DNA from: Chara braunii
Lineage: Eukaryota > Streptophyta > Charophyceae > Charales > Characeae
DNA length: 59,180 bases
Reading direction: 5' to 3'
Assembly (NCBI GenBank): GCA_003427395.1
Contig: BFEA01000550.1
Location: 919,757 to 978,936, forward strand
Shown here: positions 40,101 to 52,213 of the stretch, in pieces
How positions within the stretch are numbered: the first letter of the stretch is position 1
Layout: every line of letters starts with the position of its first letter
Translations under genes and position numbers: made by a program
The notes under the pieces: model-generated
Seen by the model: the letters and a program-made list of their open reading frames with translations, nothing else
What the model was told of the DNA's origin: nothing
The model's database searches: none

Positions 40101-41539
40101 TGATACATGCCCATTTGGGCAGTGTATGTAGAGCCAAGGATCCGCAATGTGATGAAAAGGACTGAGTGGACAATGCAATGTCAGTTGAATCTCAACAAGC
40201 AACAATGTACACCCTCATACATACAAAATGGCACATAGTAGCGTAGCGGAAGACTTTAAGATAAGTCCTGACCTGACCGGGACTGACATGACATCCCATC
40301 ATACATCACACATGTGAGAGGAGGAGGAGGGACCACACACAGAGAAGGAAGGTCCCTCCTTGTACACACACATGGGGAGGTACCACAGATGAGAGATGGG
40401 GGAGAGGAGAGACGAAGCTGGAGGCGAGGGAGGAAACCCAGATCGCAATACCGAAGTCCAAAATTAGTCCCTTGCCCATGTCCAATCAATGTCTGCCTCA
40501 GAAATGTCGAATCAGATCCTGGGCGCAGTGCCCACTGTAACCTCTGCCTGTAGCCTCTTGCACTCTCGTATCTGATGAAGAAGAAGAAGAAGAAGAAGAA
40601 GAAGAAGAAGAAGAAGAAGAAGAAGAAGAAGAAGGAGGAAGGAGGAAGAGAGAGAGAAGAAATGGAGGAGGAGGAGGAAGAAGAAGATGCTCTCCTCCTC
40701 GCTGTCTTACCTACCGGTAACTGCTGTACTCACTGTGGTTCGTCCGATGCAGGTACCGTGCAGAGCCCTAGCTATGGCTCCAGGTAAGCTCGCCACTGCA
40801 GGTAAGTCGTCGCTTCCTCTCTCTACCTCATGCGCCTCTCCTCCCTAGCTCAGTAGCACAGCGCTAAGTAGCGCAGCCTCCAACAGGCAGCGTGTCGCTC
40901 AAGAAGTGAGCTTCCCAACTGTTCCTGGCCCAGCTGCTGCCCAGCTATTTGCAGGGCACCACTGGGCTTCCCTGGTGCTGGCCTCAAAACGGCCTACCGG
41001 GTCTGGGCCCCTACCGGGCATCCAGACCGTGCTGCTGATGCAGCAAGGCGCGAAAANNNNNNNNNNNNNNNNNNNNNNNNNNNNNNNNNNNNNNNNNNNN
41101 NNNNNNNNNNNNNNNNNNNNNNNNNNNNNNNNNNNNNNNNNNNNNNNNNNNNNNNNNNNNNNNNNNNNNNNGCCTGGCCTGAAAACGGCCCTGTCCCTGT
41201 GTACCTAGCCCAAGGCGTCGCCTTGGGGCCTGCAGGTCCGAAACACCGTCTGCACCTACCGGTCTGGCGCCAAAATGCGCTTGGCCTCATTTTGGTCCTG
41301 CCTCCGGTGCACCCAGTCCCAAGGTCCGGCCTTGGGTTTGCAAGTCCGAAACGACACTTGATCAGACAAAAATAGGACAACACACACACACACGGGGTAA
41401 GTAAAAATTAACCCTATCTACTAGTGTGCTACCGTGGGCCTCCAAGGCACGTGCTGTATGGCACGCGGCCTGGGGACCCCTCAGCAACTGTCAGGCAGGC
41501 CCCTCAAATGGGGCCCGTGTGCAGGTGCAGCATGTAACA
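40101..41539 (-). repeat. A2 3' LTR with assembly gap
   Basis: TGATACATGCCC to GCATGTAACA in + orientation. (GAA)n at about 40,577-40,634. Positions 41,057-41,171 are N. About 150 bases at 40,252-40,450 are missing from the 5' LTR. Confidence 0.92.
41057..41171. other. Assembly gap (115 N)
   Basis: Run of N. In the paired LTR (about 56,316-56,322) the sequences on the two sides of the gap are only about five bases apart. Confidence 0.99.
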
Positions 41540-41553
41540 CCCCCCCCCTCCTT
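41540..41553 (-). promoter_or_regulatory. A2 polypurine tract
   Basis: Minus strand AAGGAGGGGGGGGGG directly before the LTR start TGTTACATG. Confidence 0.8.
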
Positions 41554-41569
41554 ATGAAGTCAAGCCGGG

Positions 41570-42949
41570 TCAAGGACGAAGCTGACGATCTGAAGGTGGA
41601 ACCTGGACGCGGTGGCGACGTGGAGCCGAAGATACCGGCTTGCCTTGCATCTTGCGTTCGTAGCATGCGAGAACATCTGGAGCTGATGCTTGGAGTTCCG
41701 CACGGGTCAACCAACAGTCAGCTTTGTGGGTGCAGTACGCAAAGTGTATCAAGTATTCGGTCAGCCTGTTGCCGTAGCGTTGCTGGGAGATGATGTCACC
41801 GACCTCTTGAAAACCGTCCATAGAGGGTGGGTCTTGCAATCGTCGCCCGGGAAAGTCCTCATGTTCTGTTAGCGTGTAAAGAGCCAACTTGGAGCAATGA
41901 AAGACTGGGTAGACGGGCAAGTGGGAGGGCACCTGAATGATGAAGGAAGGTCCTTCGGGTGCATCCCCGGCGGGAGCCACGATCGGCCAGGGCCCCATCC
42001 ATTTCGGGAGGAGCTTGCGAGAGATATCCTGTTCGAGGCTGAACACCACGGCGAAAACCCAAACGAGATCGTCGGCACGGAATGGACAAGGAAGACGTTG
42101 GCGATTGCCCTGTCGGCTCATGCGTTGCTGCGTCTTGGCCATCTGGTCGCGTGCCTTGACAAGTAGCTCTTGCATCCAACGCAAGAAGAGAAGATGGTCG
42201 TCGCTCTCGGCTGCTCGTGGAATGATTGTATCCAGCGGAGAAGTGACCGGCGAGCCGTACTTGAACTCGAAGGGCGACATCCCGATAGCCGGGTGGATGG
42301 ATGAGTTGTATGCCAACTCGACATCCGGCAGCCGCTCCACCCGATTCTTTTGGTCGGGACAGATGAGAGTGTGAAGGAGAACCTGTGCGATCTGATGCGC
42401 CCTCTCTATTTGGCCATCGGTTTGGGGGTGGCGAGCCGAACTCGGCTTGAGAGATGAGCCCCATCGTTTGATGAGCACCAACCAAAAATCGGACATGAAT
42501 CGAGTGTCGCGGTCGCAAACGATTTCCTTGGGGTAACCCTTGGTTCGAATCCAACCGGCGTAAAGAACCTCGACCAACTCCGATGGCTTGGCATGATAAC
42601 GACAAGGCAAGAACATGGCGAACTTGGTGAGTCGGTCGACCACCGTGAGAATCCCATTGACACCAGTCTTGTGCTTGGGGAACGGCCCGGTGATGTCCAT
42701 GGCAATCGCTTCCCTTCGGCGCAAGGGGACTGGTAATGGTCGCAACTCGCCGTGCGGATGGTGATTGCGGGATTTGGAACATCGGCAAACCTCGCATGAC
42801 TCGCAATAGCGTGTGCCGTCGACGAGAAGACCGAGCAACCAAAAGCGCTCGTGGAGTCGGCCAATCGTGCGATTGACTCCAAAATGTCCGGTGGCGGGAG
42901 CGTCGTGGAACTCGCCAAGAAGCCGCATGCATACGCAAGTGAGAGTCAC
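41570..42949 (-). CDS. A2 integrase with chromodomain-like C-terminus
   Basis: A 459-codon open frame. Zinc-binding domain at about residues 14-60: FHDAPATGHFGVNRTIGRLH and CESCEVCRCSK (HHCC). Catalytic core with all three acidic residues: AMDITGPFP, VCDRDTRF and HPQTDGQIERAHQ. Then ELAYNSSIHPAIGMSPFEF. GPY/F-like module: LLPKWMGPWPI, FHCSKLALY. The C-terminus, EVGDIISQQRYGNRLTEYLI and HFAYCTHKADCWLTRAELQA, is arranged like a chromodomain but lacks part of the aromatic cage pattern. Such tails guide integration to particular chromatin. It is the last part of the pol polyprotein, so the first residues belong to an upstream frame. Confidence 0.9.
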   Translation of the reverse strand: MTLTCVCMRLLGEFHDAPATGHFGVNRTIGRLHERFWLLGLLVDGTRYCESCEVCRCSKSRNHHPHGELRPLPVPLRRREAIAMDITGPFPKHKTGVNGILTVVDRLTKFAMFLPCRYHAKPSELVEVLYAGWIRTKGYPKEIVCDRDTRFMSDFWLVLIKRWGSSLKPSSARHPQTDGQIERAHQIAQVLLHTLICPDQKNRVERLPDVELAYNSSIHPAIGMSPFEFKYGSPVTSPLDTIIPRAAESDDHLLFLRWMQELLVKARDQMAKTQQRMSRQGNRQRLPCPFRADDLVWVFAVVFSLEQDISRKLLPKWMGPWPIVAPAGDAPEGPSFIIQVPSHLPVYPVFHCSKLALYTLTEHEDFPGRRLQDPPSMDGFQEVGDIISQQRYGNRLTEYLIHFAYCTHKADCWLTRAELQASAPDVLACYERKMQGKPVSSAPRRHRVQVPPSDRQLRP

Positions 42950-44623
42950 TCGACACGCAAAGAAGGTCCTTCACCTGCGTGTGGACAAGCAAGTACCCCT
43001 CTTGGATCCGGTAGTGTGAAGGCACCGGATTAGGTGAGGAGCAATTCGCGTACTTGTCGCGAAACTCGGGGTCGGCTTTGTAGCCGCGGATGAAGCTGTC
43101 CCGCAGGTCGTTGCCTATCTCGAAGGTCGAATAGACTGCGATACAATGATCCGGACGCCGTGAAAGAGCATCCACAAAACGGTTCGACTTCCCCAGAATG
43201 TGCTCGGGAAAGAAGTCGAACTGGTCGATGAAAGTCATCCATCGGGCGATGGTGCTATTGACGGTGTCTTGGGTCTTGTAGAAAACCAACGGATTGTTGT
43301 CCATTACCCATCGGAATTGGTTTTGTCAAGGAGGAAGTGCCGCCACCGCTTGAGCGCGTGGACGAAGGCTAGGAGCTCCTTCTTGCGTGCGTCATCAATT
43401 GAGTGCACGACAGACACCAGTCCACACCATCATGTTGTTCGAGGACTGCACCAATGCCATAGTCGGACGCATCTAGAGTGACACACGTTGGCAATAGCGG
43501 GTCGTAAAAGTGCAAGACCTCCGCAGATAAAACGCAGCTTTAAGAGCCAAAAGTGATTCTCACGCATCCTCACCGAAGTCAAACGACCGGTCCTCACATT
43601 GAAGCTTGGCCAAATGGGCTGCGATCTTCGAGTATCCCTGGACGAAACGTTAGTAGTACCCGGGCAGGCCAAGGAACGAACGGACATCCGTGACATTCCG
43701 CGGCTCCGGCCACTCCTGGATGGCTTGAATCTTGTCCGACAACGGACTGATGCCCTCCAGTATGACAAAATGGCCCACGTATTCCAGCTCTTGCTGGACA
43801 AATTCGCACTTGTCGCGGTTGGCTTTGTACTTGGCGCGGCGGAGCGTCTCCAACACTCGTTGAAGGTGCTCAAGATGATCCTCCAATGTCCGGCTATAGA
43901 CGAGGATATCGTCTAAGTAGACCAGCACGAAGCAGTCCAACATCGCACGGAACTCGTTGGTCATTGCCGCTTGGAAGGTCACCGGGTCATTAGTGAGGCC
44001 AAAAGGCATGACCACTCACTCAAAATGCCCGTATCGCATCTTGAACGCGGTTTTATAGAGATCGTTCGGGCGAAATCTGATGATAGCCCGATTTCAAGTC
44101 CAACTTGGAAAAATACTTCACGCCGCCCAATCGCTCGAGCAGATTGTCAATACGAAGTAGAGGCCCCGCATTCTTGACGATTTGAGCGTTGAGTTTGCGA
44201 TCATCGATGCATAATCGTAGATCCTTGTTTTCCTTACGAAAAGAGTTGGCGCTCCATATGGGGAGCTACTAGGGTGGATCCATCCCTTGTCCAACAAGTC
44301 ATCCAGTTGTGCGCGGAGAACCGTAAGCTGCTCCTCGCTCATGCGATAAATGCAACCTTTCGGTGGCACGGCACCGGCCTCAAGAATGATCTCGTGAGAG
44401 ATCGGCCGATCCGGCACCACACCGATCGGTGACTCGAAGATGTCGGCGAACTCGCCAAGCAACCGCACCACACGGGGGTCCGAAGACAAGTCTGTGGGTG
44501 AAGAGTCGGCTACCGCGACGGTCCGTAGGAAACGTAGGCCGATTTCGTCGGGCTGCTCGTAAGCACATTGGCCGTCACCACTTGGCACCGGATCGAAGGG
44601 TGCGGAAGAGGAATAATACATGG
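42950..44623 (-). pseudogene. A2 RT and RNase H, frameshifted
   Basis: From high to low: RT start ([33 protein letters not shown]), then VMPFGLTNDPVTFQAAMTNE, catalytic VLVYLDDILVYSRTL near 43,915, and CEFVQQELEYVGHF. RNase H with YGIGAVL, then DNNPLVFYKTQDTVNSTIAR, FIDQFDFFPEHILGKSNRFV and DALSRR. Frames change near 44,200, 44,020, 43,650 and 42,955. The upstream side ends at 44,623, where B2 is inserted. Confidence 0.88.
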
Positions 44624-44998
44624 TGTCGCACTTTTTCTAGCCGGGCCTCTACAAGCGACCAGAAAGCCAACACGCTGTCACGCAGGATTTTGTAGTTGTT
44701 TGTAATAAATAAAATAAAATAAATTAAACAAGCAAATCCCTTCCTGTTGTGTGCATCCGACTTCGAGTGAGACCCTTCAATTGCGGTCTTCGCCGGTCCC
44801 CGGTCTTAGGAATCTTTTATTTTGATTCGGAACAGCAAAGAATCCCTCCCCACCAGTTAGCAATGGTGGACCTGCAATGTTATGGAATAGGCGGCGCAGA
44901 CTGAATCCCTGGGAGGCTGGAGATACATAGAGATTTGCAGCAGGAGATTGGTAGAAGAGGAAGAGCTAGACTGGAGTAGCAGACATCTGGCGCCAGGT

Positions 44999-45195
44999 TC
45001 TGAGCGAAGAGGCTCTTTCCCTTCTCCAATACCCCTATTCTGAGCGAAGAGGCTCTTTCCCTTCTCCAATACCCCTGTTCAATCAATCCTCGAGAGCCCA
45101 GAGTAATCAATGCTGGCAGGAGACTCCTCCTTTCTACTCAGTCAATCCTCTGGAGCCCAGAGTAATCAATGCTGGCAGGAGTCTCCCGCCTTTCT
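44999..45195. repeat. Two adjacent tandem duplications in B2
   Basis: A unit of about 40 bases (TTCTGAGCGAAGAGGCTCTT, then TCCCTTCTCCAATACCCCT) occurs twice from 44,999. It is followed at once by a unit of about 57 bases (GAGCCCAGAGTAATCAATGC, then TGGCAGGAG) occurring twice to 45,195. Confidence 0.95.
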
Positions 45196-45683
45196 TGTTA
45201 ATACTCCAAGTTTCTCTGTATCTGGGACGTTGGACCCGTTTTCCAGCAGGTGATGCTCCCCACCAATAGATGGAGCCTCTCCTCAGGTGCTAGTGGTGTC
45301 TGCTCTTACCAGCACCACTATCACTAGAAGGAAATTTCAAAAAAAAAAAAAAAAAAGAATCATGTAATAGATAATCATAAATTCTGATATGTCATGCATG
45401 CATCAATTTTGCAAATTTTCTAATTTTGAGAACTATGACAGAACCATCAAAGAATGCAATCATCAGCAAGGACAATGCAAGAAGCAAGACTGACTGACTC
45501 GGCCAGTGACAAAGTTGAGCGAGGGAAGAATGAAAACTCATATTAGTCTCAGGAAGTACACATGTAGGAGGCATGGCCAGCACCAGTCAAGAGTCCTCAC
45601 TCATCCCTCTGAATCTCACACTCAATCTCTCACTTTGTTGTGCGTTTCTTGTGCCTCAAGCCATGTCCCCGTACTCTCAGAGT

Positions 45684-46245
45684 CTATGGCCTCTGAATAT
45701 AGAGCCACCTGAAGCCTGCTAGCTCTAAACACTTCCATCCAAGTCCCATGATACAAAAGTCAACAATAGCACAAAACTCCTCCCACAGTGTAGGAAGACA
45801 TGGTCGAGAGAAGACCCCTTGTCTGAGATGCTTAAACTCGGATGGCTCGATCATTGCCTCATAGTCAATCGTTGCGGGAGAGATGTACCTCTTGGCCAGA
45901 TCTACCAAGTCACCCCAATTAGAGCAGTCCGTGAGAGGGAAGGGTACTGGAGGCCTGGGATAGTCAACGTAGAGCTTGGGCCCAAAACTGCGGATCAGCT
46001 TTGTTCCACTCTCTTCAAGCTCACGCTCTCTCTGCTCGAGATAGCTAGCTGCTAAAATCCAGACTGGGTCAAAGTGCTAAAGAGTTTTCTTGTCCTTCTT
46101 CATGTACGGCCTCAGGTCGTGAATGAGGTCGCCTGCGAAGCTGGTGAGAGCAACGAAAATCGACAGATCCTCCCGTCTGAAACCAACAATACTAATGTAT
46201 TGGTACTGGAAGGCATCCTTGAGAGCAATCTAATTGAGGCTGGTC
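45684..46245 (-). pseudogene. Decayed coding region of unknown function in B2
   Basis: One minus-strand frame is protein-like for about 185 codons with only two internal stops, both TAG (near 46,225 and 46,080). It reads ALKDAFQYQYISIVGFRRED, LSIFVALTSFAGDLIHDLRP, then YLEQRERELEESGTKLI, FGPKLYVDYPRPPVPFP, ISPATIDYEAMIEPSEFKHL and LWEEFCAIVDFCIMGLGWKC. A 3' splice-site-like TTTTCAGTTGCAG precedes it. The composition is unlike the low-complexity DNA around it. I do not recognise the family. It could be a captured host gene or an element-specific gene. Confidence 0.55.
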
Positions 46246-46700
46246 AGAACTGACCCTGCAACTGAAAATGACTCGACTGCACTCATGTGCAAAGGTGGAT
46301 GCTGAAAATGACTCAATGTCCTTAAATGAAAGCACTGCCCAACCGATTTTGACTCCTAATGTAGATAAGAATGATCGGGCATTGACTGACCCTAACTGAA
46401 GATTTCAAGTTTCTAGGGCACCCGAGTGATGATTGAATGCTGACTGAATACTGATTGAATGTTGCTGCTTGAATGCTGCAGAAGTAACAGGGTGCTAAAT
46501 ATCAGTTGATCTTTGACTGAAAACTTTCTAGTAGCTTAGATGACCAAGTATTGTCAAACTGAAAAGTCTCTGAACTTTGATCATATAACAGGGGAATGTT
46601 AGGATGAAATGAAGATTACTGAGAAGCCTTGGTTTGTTGTGATGCTGATGATGGATTCAGGCAAAGAGCTCCGCACGTTTACGCCTATACGAGCCTCACC

Positions 46701-46967
46701 TTAGCCTGCTCCACTGTCTCTAGCAATGAGCTGGTACTGTGCAACTTGCTGTCATATCCATAAAAGTAGATTACGTACTCGATATATTTTCTCTCTCCCG
46801 CTGTCTTGACTGCAAATTCCCTCTGAGTTAACCTGTGCTTTTCCATGTCTTTGCACGCTTCTTCCTCCCATCCCTCCTTGTCTCTGCTAGATCTAGACTT
46901 TATCACTAGAACCTCTTGGTCCTTCATGCTCACTTGCTCCTCTCTCGTCACTAACCCACCTAGGACA
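46701..46967 (-). pseudogene. Probable exon of the unknown B2 gene
   Basis: The minus strand has a strong acceptor (CCTTTTTGTCCTAG) near 46,968 and a strong donor (GCTAAG/GTGAGG) near 46,701. The frame between them is open and charged: LVTREEQVSMKDQEVLVIKS, KDMEKHRLTQREFAVKTAGE, then RKYIEYVIYFYGYDSKLHST. The last part weakly recalls chromo-barrel/Tudor-knot folds (KY...Y.GY), but the diagnostic Trp is missing. It lies about 450 bases upstream of the coding remnant at 46,245-45,684 in the same orientation. Confidence 0.45.
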
Positions 46968-46999
46968 AAAAGGTATGTTAGGGTGGTTGTGATTTCAAC

Positions 47000-49900
47000 A
47001 GAACGCTGAGGAGGCGCCTGTTTTCAGCCGGCTCTCCAGAATGTTCACTGCTGGTCATGGGGTTTCATCTGACAAAATTCCCTGGCGCTGATTCTAGTGA
47101 TGAGAAGTTCAAGAACTAATTAGCCACTGCTGCAGCTCTTTGGCTGACACTGACTTGCCTGATGAATAGAGGAATCCGGTAGATGACGAGCACAGGTAGG
47201 GGATCACTGATGTTGCCTTAGGCGTTAGATAACCTGCTTCAGTGACCAGAGGGTCCCTGGCCAAAGTTTGATTTGTTGATTGACACTCGTTTGGGACTCG
47301 ACACTAGGTTGATCAGGATGTCTCTAGGAATAATCCCACATTGTACAAATTGTCCTCGCAAATGCACGAACTAGAAAGCGTACTCAGCTCATCTCATTCC
47401 TTTTGTTTTTCTCGAGGCAACACGCCTTCCCAGAGTTGCTTCACCGCTTACTCTAGCTGGCCTTTCCTGCTAGCACTTACTCCCTGTTGACGCTGCAACT
47501 CGTAAGAGAAAATTTATGTGCCTGAGAGTAATTCTGACAGACTGAGCTCTCATAGAAGTGGCCCGTTCACTGAGGGTAGAAAATGAATTAAGTGTTTGGA
47601 CACACGTCGAAACTCGCTCACCTAATCTAGTAACACAGGGGTTACCAAACGCGGTTCGACTCCAAAAATGTTCGTCTAAAACAGCCCTCGCAGATGAGTC
47701 GACGAGATTACGTAATGCGAGTCACACGAGGAGTTTATCGAACGTGACTTGCGTAAATCCCACCGCTTCACTTCTCTTCTTGGTTCCACTGTCAGGACCC
47801 GTCAACTTGCTTCTGGGTTCTATGTATAGGTGCAAGTTTCCTCAGCCTTACTTTAGCTCTTGAGTTCTAGAGTCGAAAGTAGCTGGAGTTTTCGAGTAAA
47901 GCCACCAGTTTAGTTCAGCAAGCCCTCTCGAGTCTGAGCGTATGCTTGGTCTTAATTCAGCCTCTCATCTCGGGTCACAACGATAACGACTTCGAAAGGG
48001 AGAGGATCTCGACATATCACGTGTCAGTCTTTTGAGTCCTACTCTGTAATTATACTCAATGAGCAGATGCAGGGTCTAGTCTGTTGCGTGGTCGGACAAG
48101 TCTCCTGACTACAAACTGAGATTTGTCAATAGACTAGCTCGAGTTGATTCTGAGTTCAAGTCTGGTTCAGATCAAATATTCAGACATTCAATAATAATTC
48201 CTCCCCCCCCTTTTCTTTTCCTTGAAGGTTACATGGAAAGAGCCTGGTTAAAGCCAACAATTAATATAGGATTGTGTCTCTGTATATATGTGTAAACTCG
48301 TTCACGTATCTGTGAACCAGTTTATGTGTAAACTCAAAATTGAGGATACGTGTCTGTGTATATATCGTCAAATAGAACTGCCCGGTAAACCGTAGGCAGA
48401 GAGGGAGAAGAGGACAACAAACGAGGGGCTGTGACAAACTGTTTCGATGTGTAAACTCGTTCACGTATGCTCCGTTCTGAGTTTTTGTATCGTCCCATTA
48501 ATGTAGAAGACCGATGCAAGGGTTTGCCTCTCCCCAGGTAGAGGGTTTTGGAACCTGTCAAGTTCTGACGATCAGACTATAGTCAGAACCGGATCCTTTC
48601 AGGCGCACACACTTCTTTTGCTACTTACCTACAAGCTGGTATCCGAGCAAAGCTAATCAAGACCGAGTTTCCTCGCCCATCCTCTAGTCAAGAACACACT
48701 TCCGACGGAGGACTCGTTAGTCCCCGTCAAGTATGTACTTGGCTAGAAGATGAGCAATCCTCCTCAGAATTACCCTTTTCCCATTCATTGATCAAGAAGT
48801 GAGTGCTTGCAGTGAATCATAACTACTTTACTTCTTCGGAGAATCACACCCATCCCGACCTAATGATCAAGAGAAGAGTCACCAAGTTTCCTCGATCAGA
48901 GGAACCAAACAAATGGTCAACTAGACCAGTTATACTATTGGAAACGGGGGATACCCAGCAGAATGCGAAGGGAAAGAACAGCGGTCGATGCTCTCACGTG
49001 AGGCGACAAAACAATATGGAAAAGAAGTTTGCCAATTGGAAACTCACAATCATTTTGTTTTACGCTCCTGGCGTACCATTCTCACCGGTGGCCTTCCCTT
49101 TTCTCCCTTGCTTTCCGTTTACTTCACTCTGAAAGGAGGACAGCAAAGGAACATAACCAGACTCTATTAACACTTACTAGCGCAATAACTAATTAGCACC
49201 CTTCGGCCCCGACAAGGCTCAGAACGGTTCAACCGATCTAATATACTTAGTTGTCGCTTGTTTTCCGACTTCTCAGCCTGTACCCAGTCATGGTGTCATC
49301 TCATCAAAGGTGACTCAGGGCATGCTGTATTTCGGGAGACAATTCAGTCCGTATTGCACGTTCTGTTACCCTGTCTAATTCCGATTGTCAATGCCGCAAA
49401 ACAGCAATCATTCCCACCTTCTCGCTTTAACCCCTACTGTATCGCATTTTAACTGATAATTCTCAAATTCACGCTTGATAACTCCTGGCGACCTCCAACA
49501 CGGACCAGGGAGAGGCAGGGGCTGTTCACAGCACATTCAGGAAACAGGATCCGACTCGTCATCTCATGCCTGCTCCTTACTAAGAATAGACACTTGTTAT
49601 CTTCTCAGAACGTTCACCAATCCTTTCTCTTGTTCGCTTGTCTAAAGTCATACGAACAAGCCCCGTGAAGTTCGTGGACCCTCGAACTCACTGATTCAGA
49701 CCCAAGTGAGCTGCTGATTGCTGCAATTAGCAAGATGACATCAACAACAGGGCTTCACATAAGACCCCCTCCCTCTCTCTCTTTCGTCCGCTTTCCGCGG
49801 CCTGCATGTCACCCTCCTCCCGCACTTTGGAGTCACTGTCCGGATCACGTCCACCCTTACCGCGCATAACCCATCTCCTCGGAACCTCCTCTCAGCAGGA

Positions 49901-50658
49901 CCCACCTCATACGTTACCTTTCGCGTATACCTCGACTAGTGAGTTACTACTCCGATCTCGTATATACTGCTTGGAGTGCGCGCGCTAAGCTCCCTCCAGT
50001 CCACTCGTTCAGAAGGATCACCACAACAACTTCAAGAGCAAGAATGTTTCGTCTTGACTATGGCATGGGTCAGACGTGAGATAACCACCCGTACGTGACA
50101 CGTGTTACATGCGAGTGACCTCTTTCTCGTCCCCTTGGCTGTAACCACCTAGTCGCCTCTCTCTCTCCCCCTTCCTTTTCTTGCTTGCACCGTTAGTACC
50201 CAGCGCCTGGATCGCTCATGCAGTCAGTACTCACTTCACGAAACTCGGCGACCCTGATCACGATGCGGTGATGGCCTCATTCAAGGACTCTCTTTCTAAT
50301 GTGTTCACCCGCCCCGCCCGCGCTTTGCTCCATGCCTCCCTAAACCTGCTCACTCTCAGTTCCGAGGATGGTACACCACATAGAGTGCCCTGGACAATGA
50401 GCAGTTTGTTGACATCAACAGTGTGAGCAAAAGTTAATGCCTCCTGCGAGTGCGAGCGTCGACATCAACAACGAGAGTGAGAGTTAGCGCCTTCCGCGTG
50501 CGCGAGTGTTGACATCAACTAAGAGAATGAGAGTTGGAGCCATCCGCGGCGCTAGTGTTGACATCAACTACTCCACGTCTGCATGGGTTGCCCAGTACTT
50601 GTCGGCGAGAGCCCTCTCCCGCTCTCTGCCCTCGTGAGTTGACCCCCCTCTCTGCAGC
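47000..50658. other. B2 interior, no gene recognised
   Basis: Mixed non-coding DNA. Pyrimidine-rich runs (for example 49,770-49,800 and 50,158-50,190). At 50,400-50,575 the motif GACATCAAC occurs four times with AGAGTTAGCGCC-like neighbours, a short degenerate repeat. Open frames on the + strand show no known domain. Confidence 0.4.
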
Positions 50659-51228
50659 CTAGCGACGCTGGTCCCTTCGTCGTCGTGAACTGGCCTTTGG
50701 GCCCCTCTCCCCAGGCACGGTCGGTTGATGATCCCTCCTCCACTGGCTCAATCCATGCCAAGACTGGGTCGCAGCATCTAGGTCATTGGCCTCACTCTCG
50801 GCCTCGGTGTCCCTATTTAGGTGCTGCTGCTCGTGTTCCGCTGTGTCCGTCGACGTCTCCTCCTCATGGTACACGGCTTTCACCTTGATCTCGTCCGTCA
50901 TTCCATCCCGTCTGCACCTCCTCTCGGCTCTGTCCTTGGCCTCCGTAACAGCCAGCTGCAGTCTCTGATCAGTCCTCATCTCTTTCTCTTTTCCCCCTTC
51001 AACATTAACCTTCAATCCCACCTCTTCATTGCAATGGCTATAGTCTAAGATGACCGTCACAGTAGGCCCCTCACCCGACATTGGCTCCCACCTCCAGATA
51101 AACTGGAGGTACCTAGGCCTGTAACCATGTAACCCGCTGCTCCGTACCATGGTCGTGTCCCCTTCACTCGAGAGCCGAGACTGAGCCGCCCCGGAATAGC
51201 CGCAGTCTAGCACTCTGAGCACTAGCAA
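50659..51228 (-). CDS. Unrecognised 189-codon open frame in B2
   Basis: Starts MLVLRVLDCGYSGA at a TTG or an in-frame upstream codon. It contains GYRPRYLQFIWRWEPMSGEG, TVTVILDYSHCNEEVGLKVN and a charged helix-like stretch (EKEMRTDQRLQLAVTEAKDR), and ends in a basic tail SSRRRRDQRR. The tail and acidic middle could suit a gag-like or nucleic-acid-binding protein, but there is no motif proof. It is the longest open frame of B2 and points the same way as the other remnants. Confidence 0.35.
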   Translation of the reverse strand: MLVLRVLDCGYSGAAQSRLSSEGDTTMVRSSGLHGYRPRYLQFIWRWEPMSGEGPTVTVILDYSHCNEEVGLKVNVEGGKEKEMRTDQRLQLAVTEAKDRAERRCRRDGMTDEIKVKAVYHEEETSTDTAEHEQQHLNRDTEAESEANDLDAATQSWHGLSQWRRDHQPTVPGERGPKASSRRRRDQRR

Positions 51229-52213
51229 GCGGGCTACCGCACATCCCCCTTTTCTTTTATAGTATCGCCTCCTGCCGCGATCCCTGCGTTCTAATCGAAG
51301 AGTTCAAACTCCAAAATTAATAAAATAAAATTAATTCGAGCGGTTCAAAAAAAGACGAGGAACTGAACTCAGACAATCAGAGCCCAAGCATGGCTCACCG
51401 CGCTATTGCCAACTACTAGTTCTCGTGAAATGACGTAAAGCGGCCATAGGTCCGACCCAGCAATCCCATAACGGGATACCGGGGGGCACCCTCATTCCTT
51501 CTAAGCATGCCATCGGGCTACCCTTGACGGGTACCCGTATCCGATGGCAAGGAGGGGGCTTATGACCTCCCACAGGGGGGTGATAAGCCTCCTACCGAGG
51601 CGGCCGCGGGTTGCCCCCATTTTGGGGGTCCTACCACGCGGCGCTCCATCGAATAGTCCAGCCAAAATAACGAGGCATGAAGGGTCGGGCCATTCTGGAC
51701 CATAAGGGCCATAACCGAACTCTGAAGTTTGAACCGTTGGCCTTCCCGCGAAGAGACAAGAGAAATCTGAACAAAAAGGAATCAAAATTAAGTTAATAAT
51801 AATAATAATAATATCGGTAGTAATAAAACTAAGAAAAGAGAAAAAAAGTTGTAACACCACTGCCGTCATCCGTCGTAGGATCATTACAAACTATAGCGAG
51901 AGTCCAAATCAGCTAACAGATCCGGCGTACGACTTCCTTTTCTTTACTTTTTATTTTTCTCTTCTTCCCTTTTTTTCTTTTGTCTAACAGTGATAGCAGA
52001 ATCCTGTGCATTTAACCCATACTTCAGCTAGAGACACCCGACGCGAGATTAGGAAAACCGAACCGGCTGTCTTTTTCCCTTTCTACGTGCTCAGTCCAGA
52101 TTACGACCACCGAAGAGCCCAGGATATCGAGCCTGAGCGGGGCCACTGAAAAGCCCAATATCTGGGTCTGTCATTTCCACTCGACCCTGCGGACTGGTAC
52201 CAAGTTTACAGCG
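51229..52213. other. B2 right part, non-coding
   Basis: Contains the inverted repeat GCCATCGG...CCGATGGC at about 51,509-51,547 and several short GC-rich hairpins, then AT-rich DNA with an ATA run near 51,795-51,815. It weakly recalls the hairpin-rich ends of B1 and B3. No gene recognised. Confidence 0.4.

Noticed and set aside
40575-40787. Lys-rich open frame starting with a poly-Lys run
   Set aside because: It is the (GAA)n microsatellite of the A2 LTR read in one frame.
44988-45010. LTR end plus primer site inside B2 (CAGACA then TGGCGCC)
   Set aside because: Suggestive, but no second LTR copy was found at the right end, so it is kept only as a remark.
50181-50426. Open frame of 81 codons on the + strand
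   Set aside because: No domain or homology recognised, inside B2. Likely chance.
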